Origin: Chloroflexota bacterium
Lineage (GTDB): Bacteria > Chloroflexota > Anaerolineae > Caldilineales > Caldilineaceae
Direction of reading: 5' to 3'
Length of the DNA: 64,000 bases
Assembly (NCBI GenBank): GCA_016861025.1
Contig: BOKO01000027.1
Location: 18,596-82,595 of the forward strand
Both the position numbers and the translations under genes were made by a program. This document shows, in pieces, positions 27,088 through 41,982 of the stretch (position 1 is its first letter; every line of letters begins with the position of its first letter). Under the pieces are notes generated by a model, which was not told where the DNA came from, ran no database searches, and saw only the letters and a list, made by a program, of their open reading frames with translations.

Positions 27088-27465
27088 ATGAGCAAGAAAC
27101 GAGGATTTGGCGGCGGCGGTCGCGGCGGCTTTGGCGGTGGATTCGGCGGCGGAATGCCGAACATGGGCAGCCTGATGTCGCAAGTGCAGAAGCTGCAAGA
27201 AGAGATGGAAAAGACGCAGGCTGCGCTGGCAGCCGAGGAGATCACCGTCAGCGCCGGCGGCGCCGTGACGATTGTTGTCACCGGCGCGCGCGAGTTCAAA
27301 AGCGTGACGATCAAACCGGAAGTCGTCGATCCGGACGATGTCGAGATGCTGCAAGACTTGCTGTTGGCGGCGTTCAACGATGCCCTGGCGCAGGTCAAGC
27401 AGCTCGAAGAAGAGCGTATGGGCAGCCTGACTGGCGGGATGGGGCTGCCGCCGGGTTTGTTTTAA
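27088..27465 (+). CDS. ebfC: YbaB/EbfC nucleoid-associated protein
   Basis: A 125-residue DNA-binding protein. The first 24 residues are a Gly/Arg-rich tail (KKRGFGGGGRGGFGGGFGGG), unusual for this family, which normally begins directly with the helix MxxLMxQxQKLQ. That core begins at MGSLMSQVQKLQEEMEKTQ (about 26). The conserved VTVTGxxEFKxVxI strand pair follows as VTGAREFKSVTIKPEVVD. The start ATG at 27088 is taken; the longer frame begins inside the upstream hairpin. It lies between dnaX and recR, its standard place. Confidence 0.93.
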   Translation: MSKKRGFGGGGRGGFGGGFGGGMPNMGSLMSQVQKLQEEMEKTQAALAAEEITVSAGGAVTIVVTGAREFKSVTIKPEVVDPDDVEMLQDLLLAAFNDALAQVKQLEEERMGSLTGGMGLPPGLF

Positions 27466-27467
27466 CG

Positions 27468-28073
27468 ATGCAACCATTAGCTGAACCAGTTTCCAACTTA
27501 ATCGACGCCTTCAGCCAGCTACCGGGCATTGGCCCCAAAACAGCGACGCGGCTGGCGTATTACCTGCTGCGCAACGACGAAGCCATTGCGCTTAAACTGG
27601 CGCGCGCGTTAGAAGAACTGAAGCAGCGCACGCTCTTTTGCAGCGTCTGCTTCAACATCGCGGACCAGGACCCGTGTCCGATCTGTGCAAATGCGCAGCG
27701 CGACCACGGGCTGGTCTGCGTGGTCGAGGAACCGCTTGACGTGCAGGCGATCGAACGCACGCGCGAATTCGCCGGAGTCTACCACGTGTTGCACGGCGCC
27801 ATCTCGCCGGTCGAAGGCATTGGCCCCGAGGACCTGAAGATCGGCGAGCTGCTGCACCGCATTCAGACAAGCGAGACGCCGGTGCGCGAGCTGCTGCTGG
27901 CGACCAATCCCAACCTGGAGGGCGAGGCGACTGCCATGTACATCGCCCGCCTGATTAAGCCGCTCGGCATCCGCGTCACCCGCCTGGCGCGCGGCCTGCC
28001 GATGGGCGGCGACCTGGAATATGCCGACGAGGTGACGCTGGGGCGCGCGTTGACCGGCCGCAGCGAAATGTAA
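27468..28073 (+). CDS. recR: Recombination mediator RecR
   Basis: A 201-residue RecR with all three hallmarks: helix-hairpin-helix LPGIGPKTATRLAYYLL (about 18-34), a zinc finger CSVCFNIADQDPCPIC (about 55-70), and a Toprim domain starting VCVVEEPLDVQAIERT and containing YHVLHGAISPVEGIGPEDL. It works with RecF/RecO to load RecA on gapped DNA. It begins two bases after the ebfC stop, so these genes are co-translated. Length is normal for the family. Confidence 0.97.
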   Translation: MQPLAEPVSNLIDAFSQLPGIGPKTATRLAYYLLRNDEAIALKLARALEELKQRTLFCSVCFNIADQDPCPICANAQRDHGLVCVVEEPLDVQAIERTREFAGVYHVLHGAISPVEGIGPEDLKIGELLHRIQTSETPVRELLLATNPNLEGEATAMYIARLIKPLGIRVTRLARGLPMGGDLEYADEVTLGRALTGRSEM

Positions 28074-28106
28074 AGCATACCCAAATAAAACGGATGGAGT
28101 CACCTG

Positions 28107-29777
<1,671 letters not shown>

Positions 29778-29797
29778 CGCAACCGGAAATTCGCTGT

Positions 29798-29833
29798 CAT
29801 CTTCCAGGAGGCTTTGGCGCTTCCTGGAAGATG
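29798..29833. terminator. Bidirectional hairpin between mutase and GT4 genes
   Basis: CATCTTCCAGGA (29798-29809) and TCCTGGAAGATG (29822-29833) form a perfect 12-bp stem with a 12-base loop between two convergent genes. The stem word CTTCCAGGA recurs in the hairpin at 24289-24317. Confidence 0.65.
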
Positions 29834-29846
29834 CTTGTGTTGCCGC

Positions 29847-31064
29847 CTACCAGTCGACTTTGCGGCGTTCGTTGACAATGGTGCGATAGAGGTCCGCCGT
29901 GCGCTGGGCGATGTGACGCCAGCTATAACTTTCCTTGACTTCAGCAATCGCTCGCTGCTGGCGCACTTCGGCTGCAGCCGGATCGGAAAAAAGCTTGTTA
30001 ACCGCCCATACAATGCTCATCGGGTCGTTGGGCAGAATCGTCAGTCCATTTTCCAGATGGCGTACAACCTCTGCCAATCCACCGACGCTCGACGCCACGA
30101 CATTGGCGCCAGCGGCCATTGCCTCCAGCGCAACGATGCCGAATGGTTCATACAGGCTGGGAAAGATCGCAGCATCGACGATTGTATACAGACAGTCGCG
30201 TTCGTCGTCGCTGATAAAGCCCAGAAAATCAACCGACTTTTCCACACCCAACTCGTAGGCCAGGGGCCAGTATTTCTCGCCATTCTTCCCGGCAACCAGC
30301 AGTCTCGTGTTCGGGTATTCAGCCAGGATGCGCGGCATCGCCCGAATCAAGACGTGCAGTCCCTTTTCGTGCACAACCCGCCCGACGAAGAGCAACAAAC
30401 GCTCACCGTTCGGCGCGTAGCGGTGACGCAGAAAGGCGCGCTGTTCGCTCGGGCAGCGCGTTATCGCTTCGATGTCGATCCCGTTGGGAATAACGATTGT
30501 CTTGCTGTCGGGCACGCCGAAGTAGTTCTGCAACTCATTGCGCATGAACTGGCTGCAGGTGATTATGTTCCACGCTTCGTAGCAACTCTGCCATTCCATG
30601 CGATCGATCTGATGGCTGGTTTCGCTAGGAATGTGGCCTTGATGACGACCGCGCTCGGTGGCGTGGATGGTGGTGACAAAGGGCGTCTTCCAGCGATGCT
30701 TGAGGGTGATGCCTGCTTTGGCGACCAGCCAATCGTGTGCGTGAATCAACTCATAAGGGTGGCGTTGCGCAAGTTTTTCGGCGCGATCCACCAGCGTTTG
30801 ATTGCTTTCAACCACGCTATTGTAATGATCGACCGGGTCGATCGGCGGCGCGTCGACCCGATACACAGTCAAGAATTCATTGACTTGTTCTTCTTGCGCG
30901 CCGCCGCTGTAGCGCGTGGTGAGCACATCAACATATAAGGGTCCCGAGGAGTGGAGATCGTCGATGATCTGGCCGCCAAGAACCGGCGCCAGCTCGGCGA
31001 CATGTTTGCCCATACCCCCGACCACATAGGGAGGATACTCCCAGGAAGTTAAAAGAATACGCAT
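29847..31064 (-). CDS. Glycosyltransferase family 4 (starch-synthase-like N-terminus)
   Basis: A 405-residue GT-B enzyme. The N-terminus [25 protein letters not shown] (ADP-sugar-type start with the G-G-M-G loop) and the C-terminal donor-site motifs [23 protein letters not shown] (E..FG..LEAMA) and GGLAEVV are classic GT4. HDWLVAKAG marks the acceptor side. Sugar donor and product are unknown; ADP-glucose or UDP-glucose are possible. It is the last gene of the alaS-led minus-strand run and begins 24 bases after the lipoprotein stop. Confidence 0.92.
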   Translation of the reverse strand: MRILLTSWEYPPYVVGGMGKHVAELAPVLGGQIIDDLHSSGPLYVDVLTTRYSGGAQEEQVNEFLTVYRVDAPPIDPVDHYNSVVESNQTLVDRAEKLAQRHPYELIHAHDWLVAKAGITLKHRWKTPFVTTIHATERGRHQGHIPSETSHQIDRMEWQSCYEAWNIITCSQFMRNELQNYFGVPDSKTIVIPNGIDIEAITRCPSEQRAFLRHRYAPNGERLLLFVGRVVHEKGLHVLIRAMPRILAEYPNTRLLVAGKNGEKYWPLAYELGVEKSVDFLGFISDDERDCLYTIVDAAIFPSLYEPFGIVALEAMAAGANVVASSVGGLAEVVRHLENGLTILPNDPMSIVWAVNKLFSDPAAAEVRQQRAIAEVKESYSWRHIAQRTADLYRTIVNERRKVDW

Positions 31065-31088
31065 AAATCCAACCAATTGCTCCTTGTC

Positions 31089-32015
31089 TCATGGAGTGTA
31101 GGGGCGGCTAACCCCTGTCTCCAACTCAAATAGCTCGACGCGCCACGGTGTGGCGAACGTCGGTGCAGCGCCGGTGAGGGCATCGATCGCTGCACGCGTT
31201 GCTTGATAGACAAGAAAAGCGGATGGCGTCGATGGCTCATGATGCGCTGCCCACTCAGTATACGGCACACTTGACCACGCCAACCAATACAATTTGCTGT
31301 CAATTTTTAGCCTTTCGCCCAGAATCGGGTCGCCCCCTGCCATGCTCAACCAGAATGGGATGTGCGTGGGAAGGGCGGGATGCGCATTCAAAAAGGCGGC
31401 GGCCGCCTCGGCGGAGTCAAGCCAGAAGATCGCATCGTTCTCCGTCAACGATTCCATGGCAAAAGAGTCGCTTTCCAGAAAACGCGTTGGCACGCCCGCA
31501 ATCACCGACCATTCCGCTTCATCCCATGCGGGCCAACCGCGTCGATCGCCGGCAAGCACAAGTGCAGTTGCACCCTGCTGCTGAACAGCCGCGCCGACAG
31601 CCGCCACCAGACCACTTGCCCACAAACCGTCATCCAGCGGCGCGGCAAAACCACCTGTCGGCGCAACCGCAAAAGGCGCAAACCACACGACACCGCTATG
31701 TCTCAACACGTCGCCGCTTGCTTCAGCCAGCGCCGGCGACAGCGGCCCAACAACAGCTTTGACCTGGGGATCGATGAGCAGTTTTCGGGCGGCGCGTCGG
31801 GTGCGTTCTGGGTCGGCGCTGTCGTCGAGCGCTAGCGGAACAAAGCCCACCGGGCTGATGGGTGCATCTGCAATTGCCTGTCGCATTGCCGCCAACGCCT
31901 CATAGCCGCTGCGGCGATGCAGCCCCTCAAACGGCGCAATCAGACCAATCTTGACAATCGGGCGCACGTTGCTACAGCTTGCCAGCAACAGCACCGCCAG
32001 GAGCACCATGACCAT
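31089..32015 (-). CDS. Binding-protein-like lipoprotein (branched-chain amino acid receptor fold)
   Basis: About 308 residues. A signal peptide ending VLLLASC (Cys about 14) is followed by VRPIVKIGLIAPFEG and VKAVVGPLSPALAEASGDV, the opening strands of the type 1 periplasmic-binding fold (LivJ-like). Later blocks diverge: there is no clear ligand motif and the protein is shorter than transport receptors, so it may serve as a sensor or structural lipoprotein. The ATG at 32015 avoids overlapping mltG. No permease or ATPase genes are nearby, which speaks against a normal import role. Confidence 0.75.
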   Translation of the reverse strand: MVMVLLAVLLLASCSNVRPIVKIGLIAPFEGLHRRSGYEALAAMRQAIADAPISPVGFVPLALDDSADPERTRRAARKLLIDPQVKAVVGPLSPALAEASGDVLRHSGVVWFAPFAVAPTGGFAAPLDDGLWASGLVAAVGAAVQQQGATALVLAGDRRGWPAWDEAEWSVIAGVPTRFLESDSFAMESLTENDAIFWLDSAEAAAAFLNAHPALPTHIPFWLSMAGGDPILGERLKIDSKLYWLAWSSVPYTEWAAHHEPSTPSAFLVYQATRAAIDALTGAAPTFATPWRVELFELETGVSRPYTP

Positions 32016-32097
32016 CTTACCCAATACAGCGCTCCGATAAAATACAGTACGGACACGATAGGTCGTGTCCGTACGTTGGTCGATGCGTTTTTTGTTG

Positions 32098-33393
32098 TTA
32101 TTTCGGGTTGTACCCATAAATCTGCAGGTTCTGCTGCTGTTCGGCTAATGTTTGCACAAAGACATGTCGTCCATCTTCGCCGGTCGCAACAAAGAAACAG
32201 TAGCCGGTCTGCGCCGGGTTGCGCGTCGCTTCGATGGCGCTCAAGCCAGGGTTCGAGATTGGGGCTGGGGGCAGCCCAGGGTTCAGATAGGTGTTGTAGG
32301 GGCTTTGCACGAACTTATACTCTTCGATCGATTGCGGCTTCCACCACCAGTTGCCGACCGTGCCGCGCGCATATTGCACCGTCGGGTCAGCCTGAAGATA
32401 GGGGCCGCCGACGTCGGGGCATTTGTTATTCAGGCGATTGAGGTAGACGCCGGCAATGATCGGGCGTTCGTCCGCCTGCACCGCCTCGCGCTCGACGATG
32501 CTTGCCAGTGTGATCAGGTCGCGGCCGCTCAACCCGCTGGCGCCGCCGGTCAACCCTTTGGCGCCGACGCGCTGCTCGAAGTTGTCGAGGAAGGGACGAA
32601 TCACCTGTTCTGGCGTAGCTGCCAACACTGGGAAACGATAGGTGTCCGGGAAAAGGAAGCCTTCCAGCGAAGCGTCGGGCGGGAGGCTTCCCAGAAAATC
32701 GTAACGATCAAAGATCGTCAGGCTACGCGGATTACGCACCGCCGCCAGGAAGCGGTCGCTCTCGATGACATTGGCAGCGGAGAGGCGTTCGGCGATCTCC
32801 TCGGCGCGCATGCCTTCGGGGATTGTCACCAGCGCCTCCTCGAAGAGCGCACTTTGCAGCGCCTCGGCAATCTCCGGCATCGTCATGGTCTCCGCCAGCA
32901 TAAAGTTGCCTGCTTCGATCTTGCGCTCCATCCCGGTGACGCGCAGATAGAGGTTGAAGAGATCGGCGTCTGTGATGAAACCTTGCGCCGCCAGTCGCGC
33001 CGCAATAAAGCGCGCCGCCTCGCCCGGCACAACGGTGAACGGGCGCGGGCGCGGGTTATTGCCGGCGGGTATGTATAGCTCGTCCTCGCGCAGACGCAGG
33101 CTAAACGCCAGAATCTGTTTTTCGATGCTGTCTGGGCTGAGCGAAAACTGATTGGCAGTAGGGTCGATCAGGCCGGTGGTGCTTCGCGGCGCCGCCAACA
33201 ATTGTTCGTCAAGATGCGCCGAGCTGACGATCCAGCTCCCGCCGAGCACGCCAAATACGAGCAGCAATGTGCCAACTTTGAGCAGGCTCCACAGCAGCGA
33301 CGCCCCGCGCAGATGCGTGCGCCAATCGTCGCGTTCTCGCTCTAGCCGTGTGCGATGTTGAAGCACTCGCTGTTGTCGTTGATCAATCGCCAT
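32098..33393 (-). CDS. mltG: Endolytic murein transglycosylase MltG
   Basis: A 431-residue YceG-like enzyme that cuts nascent glycan strands at the membrane. A cytoplasmic basic N-terminus is followed by one membrane anchor ([20 protein letters not shown], about 36-55). A LysM-like part begins at [20 protein letters not shown], and the catalytic block contains [20 protein letters not shown] with the catalytic Glu (about 297), [22 protein letters not shown] and [20 protein letters not shown]. It lies downstream of ruvX, as in many bacteria, 16 bases apart. Confidence 0.95.
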   Translation of the reverse strand: MAIDQRQQRVLQHRTRLERERDDWRTHLRGASLLWSLLKVGTLLLVFGVLGGSWIVSSAHLDEQLLAAPRSTTGLIDPTANQFSLSPDSIEKQILAFSLRLREDELYIPAGNNPRPRPFTVVPGEAARFIAARLAAQGFITDADLFNLYLRVTGMERKIEAGNFMLAETMTMPEIAEALQSALFEEALVTIPEGMRAEEIAERLSAANVIESDRFLAAVRNPRSLTIFDRYDFLGSLPPDASLEGFLFPDTYRFPVLAATPEQVIRPFLDNFEQRVGAKGLTGGASGLSGRDLITLASIVEREAVQADERPIIAGVYLNRLNNKCPDVGGPYLQADPTVQYARGTVGNWWWKPQSIEEYKFVQSPYNTYLNPGLPPAPISNPGLSAIEATRNPAQTGYCFFVATGEDGRHVFVQTLAEQQQNLQIYGYNPK

Positions 33394-33408
33394 GTTGTTA
33401 ACAATTCC

Positions 33409-33883
33409 TCATCGCTCGATGCGCCCGTAGTCGATTGCCTCTGGCAAAGAGCGCGCGTCGAGATAACTTTGCAAAATAACGGCGGCGGCAATGGCGTCGT
33501 CAGGCGTGCGTTTCTTGCCGCCTGCCAGAAACGACTGTGCTGCATGGCTGCTGAGGCGCTCGTCCCAGAAAATCACGGTGGGCGCGGCGCCGAGCATCTC
33601 CACCAATGCGTTCACCAGCCGCCGCGCCCATCTCCGCACGATCTGCGCCTGCTCGCCTTCGCTGCCATCCATGTTGAGCGGCAACCCACAGATGATCGCC
33701 TGCACTTCTTCGCGGCGCACCAGTTCCGACAGTCTGGCAAAGTCTTCTTGTCGGCTGCGACGTTGAATCACTGTCAGTGGGCGGACGCCAAGTTGCAGCG
33801 GGTCGCACACAGCCACGCCGATGCGCGCCTGTCCTATGTCCAGCGCCATCAGCTTGCCCGCTGGCCCACCGCCGGAGCGTGCA

Positions 33884-33897
<14 letters not shown>
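33409..33897 (-). CDS. ruvX: Putative Holliday junction resolvase / pre-16S rRNA nuclease RuvX (YqgF)
   Basis: About 162 residues of the RNase H-like YqgF family. Motifs: [18 protein letters not shown] (strand 1 with catalytic Asp), [16 protein letters not shown] with the second acidic site, IFWDERLSS, and [15 protein letters not shown] with the third. The family matures 16S rRNA and was earlier thought to resolve junctions. The start at 33897 (MTPLDARS) overlaps the preceding gene by 14 bases; an ATG at codon 17 (MALDIG) is also credible. It sits between a baseplate-like gene and mltG. Confidence 0.93.
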
Positions 33898-35461
<1,564 letters not shown>

Positions 35462-35474
35462 AGTAATTGGATTC

Positions 35475-35544
35475 GTGTTACGTGTTTCGTGTTTCGTCGA
35501 GCACAGCACGCTTCACGAGACACGAGACACGAGACACGCAATAC
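35475..35544. repeat. Heptamer hairpin element, CGTGTTT/ACGAGAC class
   Basis: A block of CGTGTTT units (from about 35475 to 35497) faces ACGAGAC units (about 35515-35538), with 7-bp periodicity in both arms as in the GGAGATT elements but with a different unit. It lies between alaS and the baseplate-like gene. Confidence 0.7.
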
Positions 35545-35561
35545 GCAGCACGCAACACGTT

Positions 35562-38258
<2,697 letters not shown>

Positions 38259-38378
38259 AACTGTCCCGCCCTCATGCGTTCGGTGCAAGCGTGCCTTTAT
38301 CGTATCCCGCGATTGTAGGGCAAAGGAGGAGGGGTGTCAAAAAAGTAGGGTTTTGGGGATAGAGGCAGAAAGGGAGAG

Positions 38379-39782
38379 TCATCCGGGCGACCAGGTCATA
38401 TCCTTGTCGAGCGGAAAAATGGGGCGTTGGATGCGCTGGAAGGGGAGACGTTCGATTGCCTGATCGACGGCGCCGGGAGTGAGCGCCAGGAAGGCGCGCG
38501 GCGCATGGCGTTTCAGGTCTGGCTCCAGGTAGCCGATTTTGATCACGACGATCTTGTGCGCCAACGGCTCCAGCCCAAGCCGCCGCATGTCGGCGACGAA
38601 GTGGTAGGGACGGCGACGCGCAGTGACGATGACGTGGACGCCGCCGATCTGCAGCACCGCCTCCGTGTTGTCGCCCGGCGCCAGGTGGCGCACAACCCCG
38701 CGCACTGGCAGCGGACGGCAGGTGATCGGGTCGAGTTTGCCGCCCAGTTCAACCTCGACCTCGGCGCCGACGCCGGCTTCCAGCATCTTGTCGATCGCCG
38801 GCGCGTCGGCGATGCTGGCGACGACCGCCGACGGCGCGCCACGCCGTAGCAGGGCAGCCAATGCCACGGTCGTGTCGCCGGCGCCCCCCGCGGTGGGATT
38901 GTCGCCCGAATCGCTGATGAAGACGCATGGCTCCGGCGCCGCCAACGCCCACTCGATGCATTCGTCGATTGAGCCAGCAGGCACGCCGAACTGGAATTCG
39001 TGGCGCGCATCCCAGTAGCGCTGCGCCACCTTCTTCGCTTCACGTTCCAGCACGGCGCGGTCGGTTCCCGTGGCGATGACGGTGGCGCTGGCGCGTGGCT
39101 CGTCCGCCCAGACATAACCGACCAGCAGCGAAATGTCGAGCAGCCCTGGCGCGGCGTCGCTTTCCGCCAGCGCAGCGTAGAGACGGTCGCCGGGCGCCCA
39201 CTCGGTGCTCGTCTTTTCGCCTGGCAACACGACAGGAATCGGAATCCACACGCGCTGTGGGCGCACGCCGCGGTCGAGACAGTCGAGCAACATGCGCAGC
39301 GCCTTCTCGCGCGTCTCGATCACATCGACGTGCGGCGCGGTGCGATAGGCGGTGAGCATGTCGAGCGCCGCAACCGCGCGCTGTGAAATGTTGCCGTGCA
39401 GGTCGAAGCTGGCGCTCAGCAGACAATCCGCCCCAACGACTTCGCGCACCGCCGTCACCCAGTCGCCCTCGGCGTCGTCCATGCCGCGCACATGCATGGC
39501 GCCGTGAAAATCGAGATAGACGCCATCCCACGGGCCCTGGGCGCGCAGCAGGTCGAGATACTCGTGCTTCATGGCAGCGTAGGCATCCGGCTCCACCGAA
39601 CCGCCCGGAATCGAGCGCGCATAGAGCAGCGGCGCAAACTCGGCGCGCCTCGCGTAGTGGTCGAGGAACGGATAGCGGTCGAGAAACTCAGCGCCGCGGC
39701 GGATGGTGAAATCGCTCAACCGGCTGGGCAGCGGTGAGAAGGTGCAGCTTTCGATGGCGATGCCGCCAAGCGCAATACGCAT
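38379..39782 (-). CDS. M81-family metallopeptidase (microcystinase C / MlrC-like)
   Basis: A 467-residue protein. MRIALGGIAIESCTFSPLPS is the usual start of the M81 family. Metal-site motifs are DFHGAMHV (about 112), SFDLHGNIS (about 143) and TAYRTAPHVDVIETR (about 163), and the C-terminal half has SDSGDNPTAGGAGDTT, all in family order. Characterised MlrC cleaves linearised microcystin, but most members are uncharacterised and probably cut other small peptides or amides. It is a single-gene unit after a 120-base gap, convergent with nothing. Confidence 0.88.
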   Translation of the reverse strand: MRIALGGIAIESCTFSPLPSRLSDFTIRRGAEFLDRYPFLDHYARRAEFAPLLYARSIPGGSVEPDAYAAMKHEYLDLLRAQGPWDGVYLDFHGAMHVRGMDDAEGDWVTAVREVVGADCLLSASFDLHGNISQRAVAALDMLTAYRTAPHVDVIETREKALRMLLDCLDRGVRPQRVWIPIPVVLPGEKTSTEWAPGDRLYAALAESDAAPGLLDISLLVGYVWADEPRASATVIATGTDRAVLEREAKKVAQRYWDARHEFQFGVPAGSIDECIEWALAAPEPCVFISDSGDNPTAGGAGDTTVALAALLRRGAPSAVVASIADAPAIDKMLEAGVGAEVEVELGGKLDPITCRPLPVRGVVRHLAPGDNTEAVLQIGGVHVIVTARRRPYHFVADMRRLGLEPLAHKIVVIKIGYLEPDLKRHAPRAFLALTPGAVDQAIERLPFQRIQRPIFPLDKDMTWSPG

Positions 39783-39894
39783 GATCAACTCCGATCGGTG
39801 AATGTGATTTGGCGCGTTTGGGAGTATTCTAGCGCAGAGGCGACGTTCGCACACAAGGGTTGCGATGGTTGATGGAGTTTAACAAATAGATTCG

Positions 39895-40050
39895 GTAATC
39901 GTAGATGCGGTTCTCAACCGCATTTTCCTGTCTGGCGAGAACTGATGATTCACCAACAACAAGAGGAGCACAGTAATCGTAGATGCGGTTGAGAACCGCA
40001 TTTTCCTGTCTGGCGAGAACTAATGATTCACCAACAACAAGAGGAGCACA
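39895..40050. repeat. 78-bp tandem duplication with hairpin, in the GNAT leader
   Basis: Two 78-base copies (39895-39972, 39973-40050) are nearly identical. Each contains an 8-bp stem, ATGCGGTT/AACCGCAT (39905-39923 and 39983-40001). The three-base loop is CTC in copy 1 and GAG in copy 2, i.e. inverted. Both copies carry AAGAGGAGCACAG, which acts as ribosome site for the downstream ATG. Confidence 0.9.
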
Positions 40051-40055
40051 GGTGT

Positions 40056-40550
40056 ATGGAAATTGAAGTTGACGCAATGCAACCAGCAGATTGGCCCCAG
40101 GTGCGCGCCATCTATCTGGAGGGCATCGCCACCGGTCAAGCCACCTTTGAGCAGGATGCGCCCGATTGGGACACATGGGATCGCAAGCATCTCTCGATCT
40201 GTCGCTCGGTTGCGCGCCACGGCGAAGAGATCATCGGCTGGGCGGCGCTGACGCCGTACTCGACGCGCGCCGTCTATGCCGGCGTCGCCGAAGTGAGCAT
40301 CTACATCGCCGCCGCGCACCGCGGCCGGGGCGTCGGTCGTCGTCTGCTGGAGGCGCTGGTGACTGTCTCCGAAGCAGCGGGCATTTGGACGCTGCAGGCG
40401 GGCATCTTCCCCGAAAACCGCGCCAGCCTCCGCCTGCACGAGCGCTGTGGCTTTCGCATCGTCGGTCGCCGCGAACGTATCGGCAAACAGCACGGCGTCT
40501 GGCGCGATGTGCTGCTGCTCGAACGGCGCAGTGCAAAAGTCGGCCTCTGA
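40056..40550 (+). CDS. GNAT N-acetyltransferase, phosphinothricin acetyltransferase-like
   Basis: A 164-residue acetyltransferase. IEVDAMQPADWPQVRAIYLEGIATGQATFE (start of the PAT/bar sub-family), GWAALTPYSTRAVYAGVAEVSIYIAAAHRGRGVGRRLL with the acetyl-CoA pyrophosphate loop RGRGVG (about 97-102), and LHERCGFRIVGRRERIG are diagnostic. Family members acetylate phosphinothricin or methionine-sulfone-type amines; the cellular target is unknown. Start at 40056 follows GAGGAG; a frame 11 codons longer begins inside the tandem repeat. It has a 273-base leader region. Confidence 0.9.
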   Translation: MEIEVDAMQPADWPQVRAIYLEGIATGQATFEQDAPDWDTWDRKHLSICRSVARHGEEIIGWAALTPYSTRAVYAGVAEVSIYIAAAHRGRGVGRRLLEALVTVSEAAGIWTLQAGIFPENRASLRLHERCGFRIVGRRERIGKQHGVWRDVLLLERRSAKVGL

Positions 40551-40551
40551 A

Positions 40552-40580
40552 TTGTCCAAGCCTTGCGCCTCTGTTACACT
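40552..40580 (+). promoter_or_regulatory. Promoter for the cyclophilin gene
   Basis: TTGTCC (40552-40557) and TACACT (40575-40580) are 17 bases apart, 80 bases before the ATG at 40660, and directly after the GNAT stop. Confidence 0.4.
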
Positions 40581-40659
40581 GATATGTTGAACGATGGGCG
40601 CGCAAAACGTGTGCGCCTGGAACAAAACACGAAACAATTGACAAAGGACAATACTTCAA

Positions 40660-41145
40660 ATGGCAGCCAAACAATGGACGACGCCCCCGGCCATGACAAT
40701 CGATCCGAAAAAGACCTACACCGTCACAATGGAGACGAACCGCGGCCCCATCGTGCTCGAACTGTACCCGGAACACGCCCCCAAGACTGTCAACAACTTC
40801 GTCTTTCTGGCGAGAGAGGGTTTCTACGACGGCGTGAGCTTTCACCGCGTCATCGCCGACTTTGTGATCCAGGGCGGCGACCCGACCGGAACCGGGCGCG
40901 GCGGACCCGGCTATAAATTCGAGGACGAGGTCAAGAACAACCCGCTGCGCCATGAAACCGGCGTCATCTCGATGGCGAACGCTGGTCCCAACACCAACGG
41001 CAGCCAGTTCTTCATCACCCATTCGCCGCAGCCCCATCTCGACGGCAAGCACACCGTCTTTGGCCGGGTCACCAGCAGCATGGATGTCGTCAACGCCATC
41101 CGTCAGGGCGACAAGATGCTCAAGGTTGTCGTTACAGAAGCATAG
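40660..41145 (+). CDS. Peptidyl-prolyl cis-trans isomerase, cyclophilin type
   Basis: A 161-residue cytosolic cyclophilin. The signature [30 protein letters not shown] (about 67-96) includes the catalytic Arg of FHRV, and [37 protein letters not shown] (about 104-140) covers the rest of the active site. It speeds folding at proline bonds. No signal peptide is present. It has its own promoter candidate and is followed 11 bases later by the P-loop gene, so the pair may be co-transcribed. Confidence 0.96.
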   Translation: MAAKQWTTPPAMTIDPKKTYTVTMETNRGPIVLELYPEHAPKTVNNFVFLAREGFYDGVSFHRVIADFVIQGGDPTGTGRGGPGYKFEDEVKNNPLRHETGVISMANAGPNTNGSQFFITHSPQPHLDGKHTVFGRVTSSMDVVNAIRQGDKMLKVVVTEA

Positions 41146-41156
41146 GAGTTTCAGCC

Positions 41157-41981
41157 ATGGGCGAGCCGGGATTTGTTGTTCTCCAGCCGGATGTTGGATA
41201 TGGCGAGCCGCCCTCGCCGGCATGGCAGCCGATCCGCGCTCGCCCGTTGCTGGTGCTGGTCGGCGTGACCGGCGTGGGCAAGAGCACGACGCTCACCGCG
41301 CTGCGTCGCGCCGGTCTGGCGTTCCACCTGCTGCCCGACCGCCGTGAGCTGACCGACCGTCTGATCATCCCCGCCATGCAGGCGCTGGCAGGCGAGACAA
41401 GCGGTCCCGTGGCGGATCGGGCGCAACGCTTCGCCTACACGCGCGCCTATCGCCAGCATCACCCCGGCGGCATGGGCGAGGCGTTGAGCATGTTGTGGAT
41501 CGATGTGGAGCAAACTCCCGGATTGCTGCTCTTCGACGGGCTGCGCGGCGAAAACGAAGTGACGTTTGCGGCGCAGGCGCTGCCACAGGCGCGCTTTGTG
41601 ATGCTCGACGCGCCCGACGTAGTGCGCGTGATCCGCCTGATGGGACGGCAAGACCCCTTCGACGTGATTGCGGCGCGTTCGGCGCACCCTGCCCACGAGA
41701 TGCAGCGATTCACCAATCTCGATGTCGAAGGCGCCGAAGCGCTCTTCACGCCGCAGGAGCAGCACATCCTGGTCGATCTGGTCAGCAGCGGCGAAGTGAC
41801 CGCCGACGACCTGCGCAAGGCGCTCGCCATCGTCGTCGAAGAACGGCGCAACTACGATCCCGCCGCCACACGCGCTGCCCTGGAAAACACCGCGCCGGAG
41901 CGCACGCTGGTCGTCGACACGGTGGCCGACGCGCCGCACACCGTCGCCCTGAAAATTCTGGAACTGCTGCGGGCCAGGTAG
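41157..41981 (+). CDS. P-loop NTPase of unknown function
   Basis: A 274-residue protein with Walker A GVTGVGKST (about 36-44) directly after a strand LLVLVGV, and a possible Walker B LLLFDGLRGENE (about 122-133). The rest is helical, with no kinase lid or AAA+ sensor motif recognised. The layout resembles small AAA/kinase-like ATPases found in cyanobacteria and Chloroflexota. Context gives little: it follows cyclophilin by 11 bases, and the enolase-superfamily gene starts just after its stop, so the three appear to be co-transcribed. Function unknown. Confidence 0.75.
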   Translation: MGEPGFVVLQPDVGYGEPPSPAWQPIRARPLLVLVGVTGVGKSTTLTALRRAGLAFHLLPDRRELTDRLIIPAMQALAGETSGPVADRAQRFAYTRAYRQHHPGGMGEALSMLWIDVEQTPGLLLFDGLRGENEVTFAAQALPQARFVMLDAPDVVRVIRLMGRQDPFDVIAARSAHPAHEMQRFTNLDVEGAEALFTPQEQHILVDLVSSGEVTADDLRKALAIVVEERRNYDPAATRAALENTAPERTLVVDTVADAPHTVALKILELLRAR

Positions 41982-41982
41982 G

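Noticed and set aside
39895..40050. Tandem repeats as a possible CRISPR array
   Set aside because: The two 78-base units are near-identical with no unique spacers, and no cas gene is present.
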